From positions 1-14,800 of the forward strand of contig DATJNS010000498.1 of assembly GCA_035507915.1 (NCBI GenBank): DNA of 14,800 nucleotides, read 5' to 3'. Below the pieces are notes generated by a model that worked only from the letters and a program-made list of their open reading frames with translations, was not told the DNA's origin and made no database searches. Of the stretch, positions 14,187 through 14,800 are shown piece after piece. Positions within the stretch are counted from its first letter, which is position 1. Every line of letters begins with the position of its first letter. Position numbers and translations under genes: made by a program. Origin of the DNA: JACQAI01 sp035507915. Lineage in GTDB: Bacteria > Pseudomonadota > Alphaproteobacteria > Elsterales > Elsteraceae.

Positions 14187-14800
14187 TTAGTCTACCAGGC
14201 TCGGCAGGGCGACCTCGAAGCGGACCTGGTCGGGCGCCAAGCCGAGAACGATCCGGGTCGCCAACGCACTGGCGAGGCGCTGGCAATACCAGGCGTGGAT
14301 GTTGGCGTGGTCGAGCGGGGGATCCTCGCCCCGGACCGCCGCCTGGACGGCGTCCGACAGCTTGGCCCCGGGGCCGCTCGCGATCAGCCGGGCCGTGCTA
14401 CGGCCCGGACCGGGCTCGAGCGCGACCGCGAGCCGACCGCCGCGCGGCAGAGCGGCCACCCCCAACACCACCAGGTTGAGGAGCAGCTGCGGTCCGCCTG
14501 GCGCCAGCCGCGTGTCTGGCTCAGCCGCGCCCGCGCCCCCGGTAGCCCCGCCCGCCGGCCAGTCCAGGGCGACGCGCGCGTCGGTCGCGAGCAGCTCCGT
14601 CGCGGCCCCGGCGCACTGCGCGAGGCCGAGATCCGAGGCTTGGCCGGCGCGCCCGTAGGCCAGACGGTAGAAGCGCAGCTTGGCCGCCGCCGCCTTGCCG
14701 CTTTCGCGGATCAGCGCGACGGCTTCCGGCGCCAACTCGCCGTCGCCGAAATCGTCGAGCATCTCGATGCCGTTGCTGACCGCACCGATCGGACTCACCA
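14187..14800 (-). CDS. chpT: Histidine phosphotransferase ChpT (N-terminus outside window)
   Basis: The frame runs off the right edge; 203 complete residues are visible. The first complete codon, GTG (14798-14796), is Val in a VSPIGAVSNGIEML segment. It is preceded by a partial codon ending in TG, which fits the family motif 'HDLvSPiGAi.nGlelL', so the catalytic His lies only a few residues beyond the edge. LRFYRLAYGRAG (41-52) is a second ChpT hallmark. A degenerate GHKL-like C-terminal domain follows (LLLNLVVLGVAALPRGGRL), with no clear ATP-binding G-boxes, as expected for ChpT. ChpT dimers pass phosphate from CckA to CtrA and CpdR. It lies 147 bp upstream of cheA on the same strand, in the same window as ctrA. 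The start is not in the window. Confidence 0.9.
   Translation of the reverse strand, partial: VSPIGAVSNGIEMLDDFGDGELAPEAVALIRESGKAAAAKLRFYRLAYGRAGQASDLGLAQCAGAATELLATDARVALDWPAGGATGGAGAAEPDTRLAPGGPQLLLNLVVLGVAALPRGGRLAVALEPGPGRSTARLIASGPGAKLSDAVQAAVRGEDPPLDHANIHAWYCQRLASALATRIVLGLAPDQVRFEVALPSLVD

Overview
This window is a flagellar motility, chemotaxis and cell-cycle-regulator locus from a high-GC alphaproteobacterium. The response regulator CtrA and its phosphotransferase ChpT are lineage markers for Alphaproteobacteria. The GC-rich codon usage, the TTAA-N7-TTAA CtrA boxes and a CheA with a C-terminal receiver make a Rhodospirillales-type (Azospirillum/Reyranella-like) organism my best guess. 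That placement is inference; no rRNA or other marker is present.

Layout from left to right. (1) 2-2131 (+) is the 3' part of a very Ala/Pro-rich protein with a FliK-like (flagellar hook-length control) C-terminal domain. (2) 3992-2134 (-) is a compact four-gene metabolic cassette: a two-subunit thiamine-diphosphate 2-oxoacid decarboxylase of the ComD/ComE type, a Rieske ferredoxin and a NIPSNAP-family protein. It lies between flagellar genes. (3) 5811-4067 (-) is fliI-fliJ, overlapping by ATGA. (4) A 222-bp AT-rich divergent control region carries a perfect CtrA box, a triple TTAA element and a GANTC site. (5) 6034-6774 (+) is ctrA. (6) 6948-8336 (+) is an unrecognised 462-aa protein with three ~65-80-aa internal repeats. 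(7) 14039-8340 (-) is a chemotaxis operon, cheA-cheW-cheY-cheB-cheR; three of its four junctions are 4-nt stop/start overlaps. (8) A second perfect CtrA box and GANTC site lie upstream of cheA. (9) 14187-14800 (-) is the 3' part of chpT, cut by the window edge just after its catalytic histidine region.

How the parts fit: in the known alphaproteobacterial phosphorelay, CckA phosphorylates ChpT, which phosphorylates CtrA, and CtrA binds TTAA-N7-TTAA. Here the phosphotransferase, the regulator and two groups of likely targets (fliIJ and the che operon) are physically linked, and a perfect box stands in front of each group. This fits the view that CtrA's older role is control of motility. FliI/FliJ power flagellar export, the FliK-like protein would set hook length, and CheA/W/Y/B/R form a complete signalling core without a receptor gene in the window.

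The least explained parts are the orphan repeat protein between ctrA and cheR and the decarboxylase-Rieske-NIPSNAP cassette. No stretch over 300 bases lacks a gene. I saw no tRNA, rRNA, CRISPR array, insertion sequence or attachment site.
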